NCBI GenBank assembly: GCA_017430455.1
Contig: JAFRMX010000005.1
Location: 1 to 64,000 of the forward strand
Origin: Oscillospiraceae bacterium
GTDB lineage: Bacteria > Bacillota > Clostridia > Oscillospirales > Oscillospiraceae
DNA: 64,000 nt
Direction: 5' to 3'
Part shown: piece by piece, positions 10,601 to 17,211 of the stretch
Numbering within the stretch: the stretch's first letter is position 1
Layout of the letters: every line of letters starts with the position of its first letter
Made by a program: the position numbers and the translations under genes
Notes under the pieces: generated by a model
What the model was told of the DNA's origin: nothing
Seen by the model: the letters and a program-made list of their open reading frames with translations, nothing else
Database searches by the model: none

Positions 10601-13600
10601 GGAAGCGCGCTTACGAATGAAGAAGTAGAAGGCAAGAACGAAAACGGACTGACAGTCGAGACCGGCTGGGTAGGGAGCGAAGGTGCGACCTACAGCTTCA
10701 CCGGCACGATCACGACAGCGGGCACGGTAAAGAACGCGTTCAGCTATACACTTAAAGAAGGCACGCTTGCCGAGAACTACACTATAACGAAGACCGAAGG
10801 CGATCTGACGATCGAAGCGAGCACGAAAGCGCTGAGCGTAGCATCTGCAGACGGCAGCTGGACCTATGACGGCGAGACACATACGAACAAGACGTACACT
10901 GTAACGTTCGGTAGCGATACGATCACGGGGACCGAAGGCCAGACAACGTTCACTCTGAGCACTGGCGACACGCTGACGGTAGTACCGACAGAGAAGGGCG
11001 CCAACGGCGTAAAGAACGTGAGCGACAGCGGAGCGAACAGCTTCACCTGGAGCATAACGAACGAAGCGAACTACACCAAGGGCACCGACACGGTCGGATC
11101 ACTCAGTGTGACACCTGCGACACTGACGGTCACGACGCCTGACGCAGAAAAAGAATACGACGGCACAGCCCTGACAGCTGAAGGAACGATCACCGGTTTT
11201 GTAAACGGTGAGACCGCGACCTTCACCACAACGGGCAACCAGACGGCAGTAGGCAGCAGCGAGAACAGTTACAGCCTGACGTGGGACGGCACGGCGATAA
11301 GCACAGACTACACAGTGTCCGAGGATCTTGGCACACTGGAAGTCAAGAAGAGCACCAAGGAACTGAAGGTAGCATCTGCAGACGGAAGCTGGACCTATGA
11401 CGGCAGCGCTCATACGAACAAGACCTACACGGTAACCTACGGTACTGAAAAGATTGAAGGCACCAAAGGCCAGACAGAGTTCACTCTGAGTACGGGCGAC
11501 AAAGTAACGGTCACGCCGGCAGCGGCGGCGACGATCACGCATGTTGCTGAAACAACAGTAGACAACGCGTTCACGTGGACGGTCGAGAATAGCGACTATT
11601 ACACTAAAGGCACCGACACGGTCGGCAAACTGAGTGTGACAGCTGCGACACTGACGGTCACGACGCCTGACGCAGAAAAAGAATACGACGGCACAGCCCT
11701 GACAGCTGAAGGAACGATCACCGGTTTTGTAAACGGTGAGACAGCGACCTTCGCCACAACGGGCAGCCAGACAGAAGTAGGAAAGAGCGACAACACATAC
11801 ACGCTTGTATTCGATAAGACAGCGGTTGAGAGCGACTACACAGTGTCCGAGGATATCGGCGAGCTGGAAGTCAAGAAGAGCACCAAGGAACTGAAGGTAG
11901 CGTCTGCAGACGGAAGCTGGACATACGACGGCAGCGCTCATACGAACAAGACCTACACGGTAACGTTCGGTGATGAGACGATCGAAGGGACCGAGGGACA
12001 GACAGAGTTCACACTGAGCACGGGCGACAAAGTAACGGTCACACCGGCGACGACTGCGACGATCACGCACGTGGCTGAAACGACAGTGGACAACGCGTTC
12101 ACCTGGACGGTGGAGAACGAGAGCTACTACACTAAGGGCACCGACACCGTCGGCAAACTGAGTGTGACACCTGCGACATTGACGGTCACGACGCCTGACG
12201 CAGAAAAAGAATACGACGGCACAGCCCTGACAGCAGAAGGAACGATCACCGGTTTTGTAAACAATGAGACAGCGACCTTCGCCACAACGGGCAGCCAGAC
12301 AGAAGTAGGAAAGAGCGACAACACATACACGCTTGTATTCGATAAGACGGCTGTTGAGAGCGACTACACTGTGAGCGCGACGATCGGCGAGCTGGAAGTC
12401 AAGAAGAGCACCAAGGAACTGTCGGTAGCGTCTGCAGACGGAAGCTGGACATACGACGGCAGCGCTCATACGAACAAGACCTACACGGTAACCTACGGTA
12501 CTGAAAAGATCGAAGGGACCGAGGGCCAGACAGAATTCACGCTTAGCACCGGCGACAAAGTAACGGTCACGCCGGCGGCGACAGCGACGATCACGCACGT
12601 GGCTGAGACGACAGTGGACAACGCGTTCACGTGGACGGTGGAGAACGAGAGCTACTACACTAAGGGCACCGACACCGTCGGCAAACTCAGTGTGACGAAA
12701 GCGACACTGACGGTCACGACACCTGATGCAGAAAAAGAATACGACGGCACAGCCCTTACAGCAGAAGGAACGATCACCGGTTTTGTAAACGGTGAGACAG
12801 CGACCTTCGCCACAACGGGCAGCCAGACGGCGGTAGGAAAGAGCAACAACACCTATACTCTTGTATTCGATAAGACAGCGGTTGAGAGCGACTACACTGT
12901 GAGCGCGACGATCGGCGAGCTGGAAGTCAAGAAGAGCACCAAGGAACTGTCGGTAGCGTCTGCAGACGGAAGCTGGACATACGACGGCAGTGCTCATACG
13001 AACAAGACCTACACTGTAACGTTCGGCGATGAGACGATCGAAGGGACCGAGGGCCAGACAGAGTTCACGCTTAGCACGGGCGACAAAGTAACGGTCACAC
13101 CGGCGGCGGCAGCGACGATCACGAATGTTGCAGAGAGCGATGTAGACAACGCGTTCACCTGGACAGTGGAGAACGAAGAATTCTTCACGAAGGGCGAAGA
13201 TACAGTCGGCAAACTGACAATTGAGGCAGCAGAGCTGACGATTGCGATGGCAGACCGGACACTGGTTTACAACGGCGAGACACAGACCGGTTGGAACCGC
13301 ACAGATGAAGGCAAGGAGACCGTAACCGGACTTGTGAAGGACGAGGTCGTAACGATTACCTATACACCTTCGAGCGGTGAGAACGCAGGAACATACGAGA
13401 ACGGTGCATATGACACTGATACGCTGTCCATCAAGGATGGAGAGACAGATGTTACGTCGAACTACACGCTGAAGAGTGCGACGGCCGGCAAGCTGACGAT
13501 CACGCCCGTAACAGAAAAAGTCACGGTAACGATCACCGGAAAGACCGGAACGGAAAAGTACGACGGGACCGAGAAGAGCGTCGAGGGCTACACGGTATCC

Positions 13601-14398
13601 ATAGACAACGAGCTGTACAAAGAGTCTGATATCAAATTCAGCGGCGACGCGACGGTGAAGGAAACAGACGCGGGCACCTACAATATGGGGCTCACGGCCG
13701 ACGACTTCGAGAACACCAGCAAGAACTTCGAAAACGTTGAGTTTGTGATCACAGACGGAACGCTTGAGATCGGCAAGAGGACAGTGACCCTGACCTCGGC
13801 GGATGACAGCAAGGTCTACGACGGAACGGCGCTTACCAATGACACCGTGACAGTCGGCGGAGACGGATTTGCCAGTGGCGAAGGCGCGACATATGAAGTG
13901 ACCGGAACCCAGACGATCCCCGGCAGCAGCGAGAACGCGTTTACATACACGCTGAATGAAGGCACCAAGGCTGACAACTATGACATTACAACGGTGCCCG
14001 GTACGCTGACTGTTAGCGGAAGAAATTACACCATCACCTATGATCCCAACGGAGGCATCTGGCCCGACGGAACCACGACCTACAAACAGGATACATACGC
14101 GTATAATGAGATCGCGATAATCAGAAACGCTCCCAAACGCCCCGGATATACATTTATCAGATGGCAAGGAAGCACTTATCAGCCGGGAGAGCAGTATCAC
14201 GAAAAAGATGCTAACGGAATGTTCGTGGATGATACGCTTGTTGCAGTATGGAGCAAGAACATCAACCCGTACATAGCCAAGACAGGCGACAGCAACACAA
14301 CAATGACCTGGGGAGCTCTCTCCGGAACCAGCTTCCTCGGAGCACTCGGACTGTTTCTTGCAAAGAAAAAACGCCGCAAGGAAGAAGCTGAGGCATAA
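4634..14398 (+). CDS. Giant sortase-anchored adhesin with InlB-type, MucBP-like and MBG-type repeats
   Basis: A 3254-residue wall protein. GGAGGA at 4620-4625 precedes the ATG. Order: signal peptide (1-33, ending AYADDA); acidic linker; N-terminal beta domain (about 110-330); InlB/Listeria-Bacteroides-type repeats with GYTFGGW, FVFEGWY and FTFVGWY motifs (about 410-1180); a MucBP-like module starting VTVHHYLKD (about 1305-1375); some 1700 residues of MBG/YDG-type repeats (about 1376-3125); one last InlB-type repeat (TYDPNGG, about 3132-3206); sorting signal AKTGD plus hydrophobic segment and basic tail (3214-3254). The MBG region contains near-identical 78- and 176-residue units. A sortase B gene follows 55 bp downstream. 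Likely an adhesin or fibrous surface layer; ligand unknown. Bases 6290-6830 are noticeably AT-richer than the repeat region. Confidence 0.92.
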   Translation: MTNKLNRVLAFLLALIMMAGTFVGYMPAKAYADDAVSEGSEAKQFFGDIAKPRPEEGAEEKPEEEIKVEPEKTETPEISGDGYKIKGLPEGVQLKGVTPVDAASALGQKRLMAKGAAGVKGGNSSYAVDITFTDAEGNEIHEFEEPVEVTFTYPELSGEHFTLLHVTDKGNVPVEGAVVTSTSATFSSKSFSVYVVVPTGDDARLNVKFVGLNGAEVASMYVKKGDDMDQVLYDPGDGTPGDGIYFRGWTRDQNYTPSTAAKTIEDVRTEVTGMLPPATDGTEVTYYAMLFKDYRITYLDENEISLGQEEVTFRADSTSAEQAYTVNMGYTVPDDTHHFEGWNVMEGGSNISGHTDGKIYQNKDEITITGDVTFGVNAPEGHWFVFNENGQGATYNAPQFVYSSEKPTRPNDANMIRNGYTFGGWFASKAIADDLESTEDEYDFDQTLTDKVTVYARWIPKTTANYTILIWKQNLAGNGYDFEDSITLSGAVGSTVNTVSQQGSGDNAYARIDGTNYQYTGFHLKEFDQNITIKTEDNAVVNVYYDRTQYTLTFNAVSYTRVNNPSASDQNLYGYVDVGGIGYVKLTRSGGRWYFQYNGEWYRYSDYGNGNYYHQQQSTVKTITALYGQDISSNFPITGTNGTSYAGYVWEPQNSNVYTSGDVPSIEQMREENTTFIAKEYGQGNTAHMYYYTEAIGNEPAGTATVEYNGKTYVEHLHVQINVNDGVTSTETEDFIDIAGYAHNGSDPAYGSDGRVELDASNNRTIKFYYLRKNYSVKFLDGKYVDGNDNTLDAETMPEIHTESGILYGADISSLNSYKPDDAHTPAGFVFEGWYIDDACTQEYDFTTMPEGGITVYAKWRQKQYRVFLHPNYPEGATGNIDWGTANQAMNFRISEGGHVSEPTGRLTGFTFVGWYLDEACTNVFNGEAYTINESNVTTAYDKTVDMTDTYDNNGNLIDPKSNSDATGYNGGDRFWVTKKLDIYAKWRSTLDGASGIVVEYDANGGTGAPTDTHTYVDGAKAPAGAASKPAGSDKVFGYWVVQKWNGSSWQDTTTTVLPGDTFTVLAANAKVEDIENPSAGGDTKKYTVRLKAVYIDSEEPTPTHIYWYKNDGTDAFRKDTDLAINEAVNIPAAPTRDGYTFKGWARIDIGNTLDVATEWEADSANWTQDLTAPNLLFYNEADAKYYREAGFTNQATQVAADEDTPYQAMFAVWEENEVTINYAVASDSTGMGTVAPASETVKVATGNATGSTATPASTTYAFDYWTVDDGTESISTDAEFVPSKNSSGLYEAHTYYAHFKLSKATVTVHHYLKDTTTKVAEDETHSEVIGSEYTATPVTTYQEKNLTVNNYDPSQTVTVNENGNVITIYYTLPLTITANPQTYVYNGSPQGEDGATPYTSAEDIASKVTVDGLLEGDSLSSVTLNGQETNAGTYPGKLVASAATMNENKGYYSIQYVPGTLEITKATVTVTAENKTKVYGDADPELTATVTGLKNGDAASVISYTLSRAEGEDVGTYAITPAGEAVQGNYNVTYVPGTLEITKATVTVTAEDKTKVYGDADPELTATVTGLKNGDAESVISYTLSRAEGEDVGEYAITPAGEAVQGNYNVVYETGKLTITKAGALTVTVNNYTGVYDGAAHTVTATPSVTDGTKLYYSEDGENWTETTPTYTDVTKNPVTVYVKAENPNYETATGSGTVTITKAKITLTGSDSLVYNGAEQKLELSASDATGVVSGETLGFQRTPTVKGTNVGIYDEVDYGTWYVTKANDDDSTGNYTIEVTGTLTITKSPLKITADSASKEYDGTALTDDGWNDTAPEGLKGTDAIESVTVSGTITEVGTKANVASGAVVKNGNTDVTANYDITYVDGTLTVTASSKALVITSSTKSWTYDGETHTDEVYTVTYDGAAATADATGKVFTLSTGDKVTITATAAGVKDYDASYSKNNTYTYAISNAGSYSDVTANVGTLSINKAAVTLTSGSKTREYNGSALTNEEVEGKNENGLTVETGWVGSEGATYSFTGTITTAGTVKNAFSYTLKEGTLAENYTITKTEGDLTIEASTKALSVASADGSWTYDGETHTNKTYTVTFGSDTITGTEGQTTFTLSTGDTLTVVPTEKGANGVKNVSDSGANSFTWSITNEANYTKGTDTVGSLSVTPATLTVTTPDAEKEYDGTALTAEGTITGFVNGETATFTTTGNQTAVGSSENSYSLTWDGTAISTDYTVSEDLGTLEVKKSTKELKVASADGSWTYDGSAHTNKTYTVTYGTEKIEGTKGQTEFTLSTGDKVTVTPAAAATITHVAETTVDNAFTWTVENSDYYTKGTDTVGKLSVTAATLTVTTPDAEKEYDGTALTAEGTITGFVNGETATFATTGSQTEVGKSDNTYTLVFDKTAVESDYTVSEDIGELEVKKSTKELKVASADGSWTYDGSAHTNKTYTVTFGDETIEGTEGQTEFTLSTGDKVTVTPATTATITHVAETTVDNAFTWTVENESYYTKGTDTVGKLSVTPATLTVTTPDAEKEYDGTALTAEGTITGFVNNETATFATTGSQTEVGKSDNTYTLVFDKTAVESDYTVSATIGELEVKKSTKELSVASADGSWTYDGSAHTNKTYTVTYGTEKIEGTEGQTEFTLSTGDKVTVTPAATATITHVAETTVDNAFTWTVENESYYTKGTDTVGKLSVTKATLTVTTPDAEKEYDGTALTAEGTITGFVNGETATFATTGSQTAVGKSNNTYTLVFDKTAVESDYTVSATIGELEVKKSTKELSVASADGSWTYDGSAHTNKTYTVTFGDETIEGTEGQTEFTLSTGDKVTVTPAAAATITNVAESDVDNAFTWTVENEEFFTKGEDTVGKLTIEAAELTIAMADRTLVYNGETQTGWNRTDEGKETVTGLVKDEVVTITYTPSSGENAGTYENGAYDTDTLSIKDGETDVTSNYTLKSATAGKLTITPVTEKVTVTITGKTGTEKYDGTEKSVEGYTVSIDNELYKESDIKFSGDATVKETDAGTYNMGLTADDFENTSKNFENVEFVITDGTLEIGKRTVTLTSADDSKVYDGTALTNDTVTVGGDGFASGEGATYEVTGTQTIPGSSENAFTYTLNEGTKADNYDITTVPGTLTVSGRNYTITYDPNGGIWPDGTTTYKQDTYAYNEIAIIRNAPKRPGYTFIRWQGSTYQPGEQYHEKDANGMFVDDTLVAVWSKNINPYIAKTGDSNTTMTWGALSGTSFLGALGLFLAKKKRRKEEAEA
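9031..9498 (+). repeat. Two tandem 234-bp MBG-type units
   Basis: Copies at 9031-9264 and 9265-9498 each encode a 78-residue module (starting ATVTVTAE, containing KVYGDADPEL and ending before the next ATV/AGA). The DNA copies are nearly identical, so the duplication is recent. Period 234 bp keeps the frame. Confidence 0.85.
11121..13232 (+). repeat. Four tandem 528-bp units inside the giant adhesin
   Basis: The phrase CACTGACGGTCACGACGCCT, or a one-base variant, recurs at 11121, 11649, 12177 and 12705, exactly 528 bp (176 codons) apart. Each unit carries two beta modules (starting LTVTTPDAEKEYDGTALTAE and KELxVASADGSWTYDG). The first copy is the most diverged; the later three are almost the same at DNA level. 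Such arrays expand and contract by recombination, so copy number may vary between strains and the assembly may have collapsed or expanded it. Confidence 0.9.
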
Positions 14399-14408
14399 TT
14401 AAAACCCT

Positions 14409-14436
14409 GAAGGCGGCAGACAAAACTGCCGCCTTC
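14409..14436 (+). terminator. Hairpin between the adhesin and the second sortase
   Basis: A perfect 11-bp stem (GAAGGCGGCAG / CTGCCGCCTTC) lies just after the adhesin stop codon. The bases after it (ATTCGAAAGAGG) are not a T-run and lead directly into the next ribosome binding site. It is more likely an attenuator or mRNA 3'-end stabiliser that lowers sortase relative to adhesin expression than a full terminator. Confidence 0.5.
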
Positions 14437-14453
14437 ATTCGAAAGAGGTAAAA

Positions 14454-15272
14454 ATGAAAAAGAAAACCGGAACATGGCTTACAGTCGGGATAACGGTGCT
14501 TGTAATTGCCGGTATCATTTTCGGATATCTGTTTGTAACGGAAATGGTCAGCAGAAAGAGAGATGTAAAAGGCTTCGAAGAACTTCAGTCGATCGTTTCT
14601 GACATTGAATCCTACGAAGCCGGGAAGACCGGTTCGGAAACGGCAGGGGCTGAAGAGACAATAACTGAAGAACCTGAAGAAAAGAAACCCGTACCGCTGG
14701 CAAAATACGCGCCTCTGTTTGATCAGAACAACGATTTCTTCGGCTGGCTGAAGATAGAAGATACGGTAATAGATTATCCGGTCATGCTCACGCCGGACAG
14801 GCCGCAGTATTATATACACCGCGATTTCAGCGGGAACGATTCCTTCAGCGGAGTGCCTTTTATGGACGAAAGATGGCATGAAGGGGCCGGAATAAGTATC
14901 ATATACGGGCACCACATGGCAAACGGAACAATGTTCGGTTCCCTGCCTCTCTATTCGAGTCAGGAGTACAGAGACAAGCACCCGATTATAGAATTCGACA
15001 CCCGGTTTGAAGAGAGAGAATTTGAGGTCATGGCTGTTTTCCTGACTGAGATATACCCGGACGAAGCCAAAGACGTATTCAAATATTACGATTACGCGGA
15101 CTTGAGCGATGAAAAGGATTTCGACGAATTCATCAAGGGAGTAAAAGCCCTGGAGCTCTACGATACCGGCGTTGAAGCGGAGTACGGGGACGAGCTGCTC
15201 GTTCTTTCGACCTGCAATTACCACACGGAGGCCGGAAGACTTGTCGTCGTCGGAAAACTGATCAAACAATAA
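14454..15272 (+). CDS. Class B sortase (second copy)
   Basis: A 272-residue sortase with one N-terminal membrane segment (about 8-30), an acidic linker and the catalytic domain. Catalytic residues: His153/154 in YGHHMANG, Cys254 in LSTCNYH, Arg262 in GRLVVVG. It shares the class B layout with the sortase at 2872 but is well diverged from it, so the two may serve different substrates. It sits directly after the giant adhesin, whose AKTGD signal is its most likely substrate. GAGGT precedes the ATG. A bidirectional terminator lies about 100 bp downstream. Confidence 0.92.
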   Translation: MKKKTGTWLTVGITVLVIAGIIFGYLFVTEMVSRKRDVKGFEELQSIVSDIESYEAGKTGSETAGAEETITEEPEEKKPVPLAKYAPLFDQNNDFFGWLKIEDTVIDYPVMLTPDRPQYYIHRDFSGNDSFSGVPFMDERWHEGAGISIIYGHHMANGTMFGSLPLYSSQEYRDKHPIIEFDTRFEEREFEVMAVFLTEIYPDEAKDVFKYYDYADLSDEKDFDEFIKGVKALELYDTGVEAEYGDELLVLSTCNYHTEAGRLVVVGKLIKQ

Positions 15273-15285
15273 AGCCATGACGATA

Positions 15286-15358
15286 ATGACGATATGACGA
15301 TATATTTTGATATATACCCCTGCGGGTAAAAAACCGTCATATATCGTCATACCGTCAT
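15286..15358. repeat. Palindromic element with tandem ATGACGAT arms
   Basis: Left arm 15286-15305 (ATGACGATATGACGATATAT) and right arm 15339-15358 (ATATATCGTCATACCGTCAT) are inverted repeats with one mismatch, each made of a tandem unit. The centre has ATATACCCC and a short ACCC/GGGT hairpin. The plan, tandem outer arms around an inner TATACCC/GGGTA pair, is the same as in the middle element at 2674-2776, and both lie just downstream of a surface-gene unit. Confidence 0.7.
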
Positions 15359-15374
15359 GATACCGAAAAAGAGC

Positions 15375-15407
15375 AAGGACCCGGGTCATCCCGGGTCCTT
15401 TTTATTT
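15375..15407. terminator. Bidirectional terminator between sortase and Pro-rich protein
   Basis: A perfect 11-bp stem AAGGACCCGGG / CCCGGGTCCTT with a TCAT loop, followed by TTTTTATTT on the plus strand and preceded by an A-rich run that gives a T-run on the minus strand. It ends the sortase unit and the convergent gene at 15412. Confidence 0.85.
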
Positions 15408-15411
15408 AGGA

Positions 15412-16254
15412 TCAGTAATTTCTTCTGTAATTTTTCTTTTTCTTCTTTTTCCTGCGCCTGTCGGAGAAGGAGAAGATCCCGATAAACAGCAGGAGCACTA
15501 TTGCAAGCGCGGCACCCAAGAGCAGCATGGGTATGCCGGAGAAAACGCTCTTGGCCGCAGTTTCTTCTGTTACATCCTGAGAGGAAGCCTCCTCTTCCGA
15601 CTTGGGTTCCGGAGTGGAGATCGCCCAGTCGTTCTCCTCCTTGGGCTGCGGTGTCGGAGCAGGTGTGGGCGAAGGAGAAGGCGTCGGCTCGGGGGTCTCC
15701 GCGGGTTCCGGAGTGGGAAGAGGCGTCGGCGACGGAATGTTGGCGGGGACGTCGGCGATGGCGGGGTCATCCTTCACGGTGATGGTGGCGGGATCTGAAG
15801 AGACTGTCTGGCCGGCGGCATTTGTATACTGGGCTCTTACGCGCCAGCCGTTCATCGAATAGGGGACGTTTTCTATCGTCATAAGCTCGTCTCCGGTACC
15901 GTCCCATGTGCGGTGCGCGTCGAGCTTTACTCCGGGGAAGGCGGCCTCGATCTCGGAATGCTTGAGTCTTGTGCCTCCGTCGGGAGAGCTGAAGATCCAG
16001 GTGCAGGTCTCATAGGATCCGCAGATGGACATGAAATAGATCGTGCTGCCCTCAAGACAGTTCTCGCTCTGCGGCTGTCTGTAGACCTGGAAGTTCGCAG
16101 GCAGCGGAGTGGGAGAAGGCGTGACGACGACCTCTTCGGACGGGGGATCGTCCCAGGAAGGCTCCTCTTCGCTGCTTTCCGCAAATGAGAGCGTGAAGCA
16201 GGAGAAGAGCAGGATCGCGCATAACATTAAGGCGGCAGTTCTGATATATTTCAT
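15412..16254 (-). CDS. Exported Ig-like protein with Pro-rich stalk and C-terminal membrane anchor
   Basis: A 280-residue protein: signal peptide (1-26, ending SFAES), an extracellular domain of about 130 residues with Ig-like character (WRVRAQYTNAAGQTVSSDPA) and two nearby cysteines, a Pro/Thr/Ser stalk of the (T/S)PxP type (about 170-215), one membrane helix (about 236-262) and a strongly basic tail (RRRKKKKKK). It has no sortase motif and is held by its own helix. Its ATG overlaps the stop of the upstream glycerophosphodiesterase gene (ATGA), so the two are translationally coupled. Function unknown; the architecture resembles the protein at 18629. Confidence 0.8.
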   Translation of the reverse strand: MKYIRTAALMLCAILLFSCFTLSFAESSEEEPSWDDPPSEEVVVTPSPTPLPANFQVYRQPQSENCLEGSTIYFMSICGSYETCTWIFSSPDGGTRLKHSEIEAAFPGVKLDAHRTWDGTGDELMTIENVPYSMNGWRVRAQYTNAAGQTVSSDPATITVKDDPAIADVPANIPSPTPLPTPEPAETPEPTPSPSPTPAPTPQPKEENDWAISTPEPKSEEEASSQDVTEETAAKSVFSGIPMLLLGAALAIVLLLFIGIFSFSDRRRKKKKKKNYRRNY

Positions 16255-17090
16255 CTGTACTTTATCCCCGGTCTGTAAAATTCAAAAATAACGGCGTCGC
16301 GTTTTGCTTCGCTTTTCGCGTCATGGCTCGTCCAGCCGACCTTCATGGCTCCGAGCGCCTCGGAAAGCCGAACGCTCAAAGGTCTCGGACCTATTTTATA
16401 TGCTATGAACTGTGGCCTCGAGAGGAAATTGAGAAGACAGCGGGAGAGGGCAAAGCCGAGCGCAGGGCCCTGATCTTTGTATTCATCCGCGGGAGCCGAG
16501 AGCTGGCCTCTCAGAAGCTTCGGCGCATGGAATCTGAACCAGGCGACTATCGTCGGATCGAAGCTCTCTATACAGATATCGCCCTTATAATTTTTAATGA
16601 GCGCGAGGGTCTTCCTGCACAGTTCCTTATTCCGCGGGCCTGTTTTCAGTTCACAGATCACAGGGGCTTTGCCGCCCATGACGGAGAGGACCTCTTCAAA
16701 AAGAGGAACGGTCTCCGATGTTCCGCAAAGGCTCATCTCCCTGAGCTCGGCGAGCGTATAGTCCCAGATCTTCCCTTCTCTGCCGCAGACGCGCTTCAAG
16801 TCGTCGTCGTGGAAAACACATACATATCCGTCTTTCGAGAGCTGGACATCGAGTTCGACTCCGTAGCCGGCGGAAACGGCAGCCTTAAACGCCGCCAGGG
16901 AATTTTCGGGTGTCTTTTTGTCCCTTGTATGAAGGCCTCTGTGGGCAAAATTTTTGTAAAGGAAGGGCTCCTTTTTCTTTTTTGAGGCATGGCCCGGCCC
17001 GGTCAGAAATACCGTTACAGCAGCCGCCGAAGCTGCCGCGATGCCCGCGCCGGAAAGGACTTTAAGGGTGTTGGAAAGTTTTGGATCCAT
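16251..17090 (-). CDS. Membrane-anchored glycerophosphodiester phosphodiesterase
   Basis: Hydrolyses glycerophosphodiesters to glycerol-3-phosphate and an alcohol. The 279-residue product has an N-terminal membrane segment (about 10-31) and then a GDPD TIM-barrel: His50-Arg51-Gly52, TPENS (60-64), ELD (79-81), and His94 with acidic partners in FHDDDL. A further motif, VICELKTG, carries another metal-binding Glu. The anchor suggests action at the outer membrane face, for example on lipid head groups or teichoic-acid glycerophosphate. It is the first gene of a two-gene operon with the exported protein at 15412. Confidence 0.9.
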   Translation of the reverse strand: MDPKLSNTLKVLSGAGIAAASAAAVTVFLTGPGHASKKKKEPFLYKNFAHRGLHTRDKKTPENSLAAFKAAVSAGYGVELDVQLSKDGYVCVFHDDDLKRVCGREGKIWDYTLAELREMSLCGTSETVPLFEEVLSVMGGKAPVICELKTGPRNKELCRKTLALIKNYKGDICIESFDPTIVAWFRFHAPKLLRGQLSAPADEYKDQGPALGFALSRCLLNFLSRPQFIAYKIGPRPLSVRLSEALGAMKVGWTSHDAKSEAKRDAVIFEFYRPGIKYR

Positions 17091-17147
17091 ATATTTACAT
17101 CTCTTTTTAAAGACTTCCCCTTTCGGGGGAGTATATTGTACAACAAA

Positions 17148-17176
17148 TTGACTCAGTGGTCAAATTGATGTAGAAT
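17148..17176 (+). promoter_or_regulatory. Promoter of the MFS gene with overlapping palindrome
   Basis: TTGACT (17148-17153), 17 bp, TAGAAT (17171-17176). The -35 element is part of the inverted repeat TTGAC-TCAGTG-GTCAA (17148-17163), a possible operator for a repressor. No regulator gene is adjacent. Confidence 0.55.
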
Positions 17177-17211
17177 GTTCACAGATTATTAAAAAAGAGA
17201 GGCTTTTCTGT

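Noticed and set aside
11121..13232. CRISPR-like impression from regularly spaced repeats
   Set aside because: Repeat units are 528 bp, coding and contiguous, without spacers.
11099..14200. A 1033-codon open frame on the minus strand inside the giant adhesin
   Set aside because: It mirrors the repetitive, codon-biased MBG region; its product is Arg/Cys-rich without any family pattern and repeats with the same 528-bp period. It is a shadow of the plus-strand gene.
14262..15389. A 375-codon minus-strand frame across the second sortase
   Set aside because: Antisense to a clear sortase with intact catalytic residues; no ribosome binding site or recognisable family.
17112..17131. TCCCC-TTTC-GGGGGA hairpin upstream of the glycerophosphodiesterase as a terminator
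   Set aside because: It lies in the 5' region of the minus-strand gene and upstream of the MFS promoter on the plus strand, so it ends no gene on either strand.
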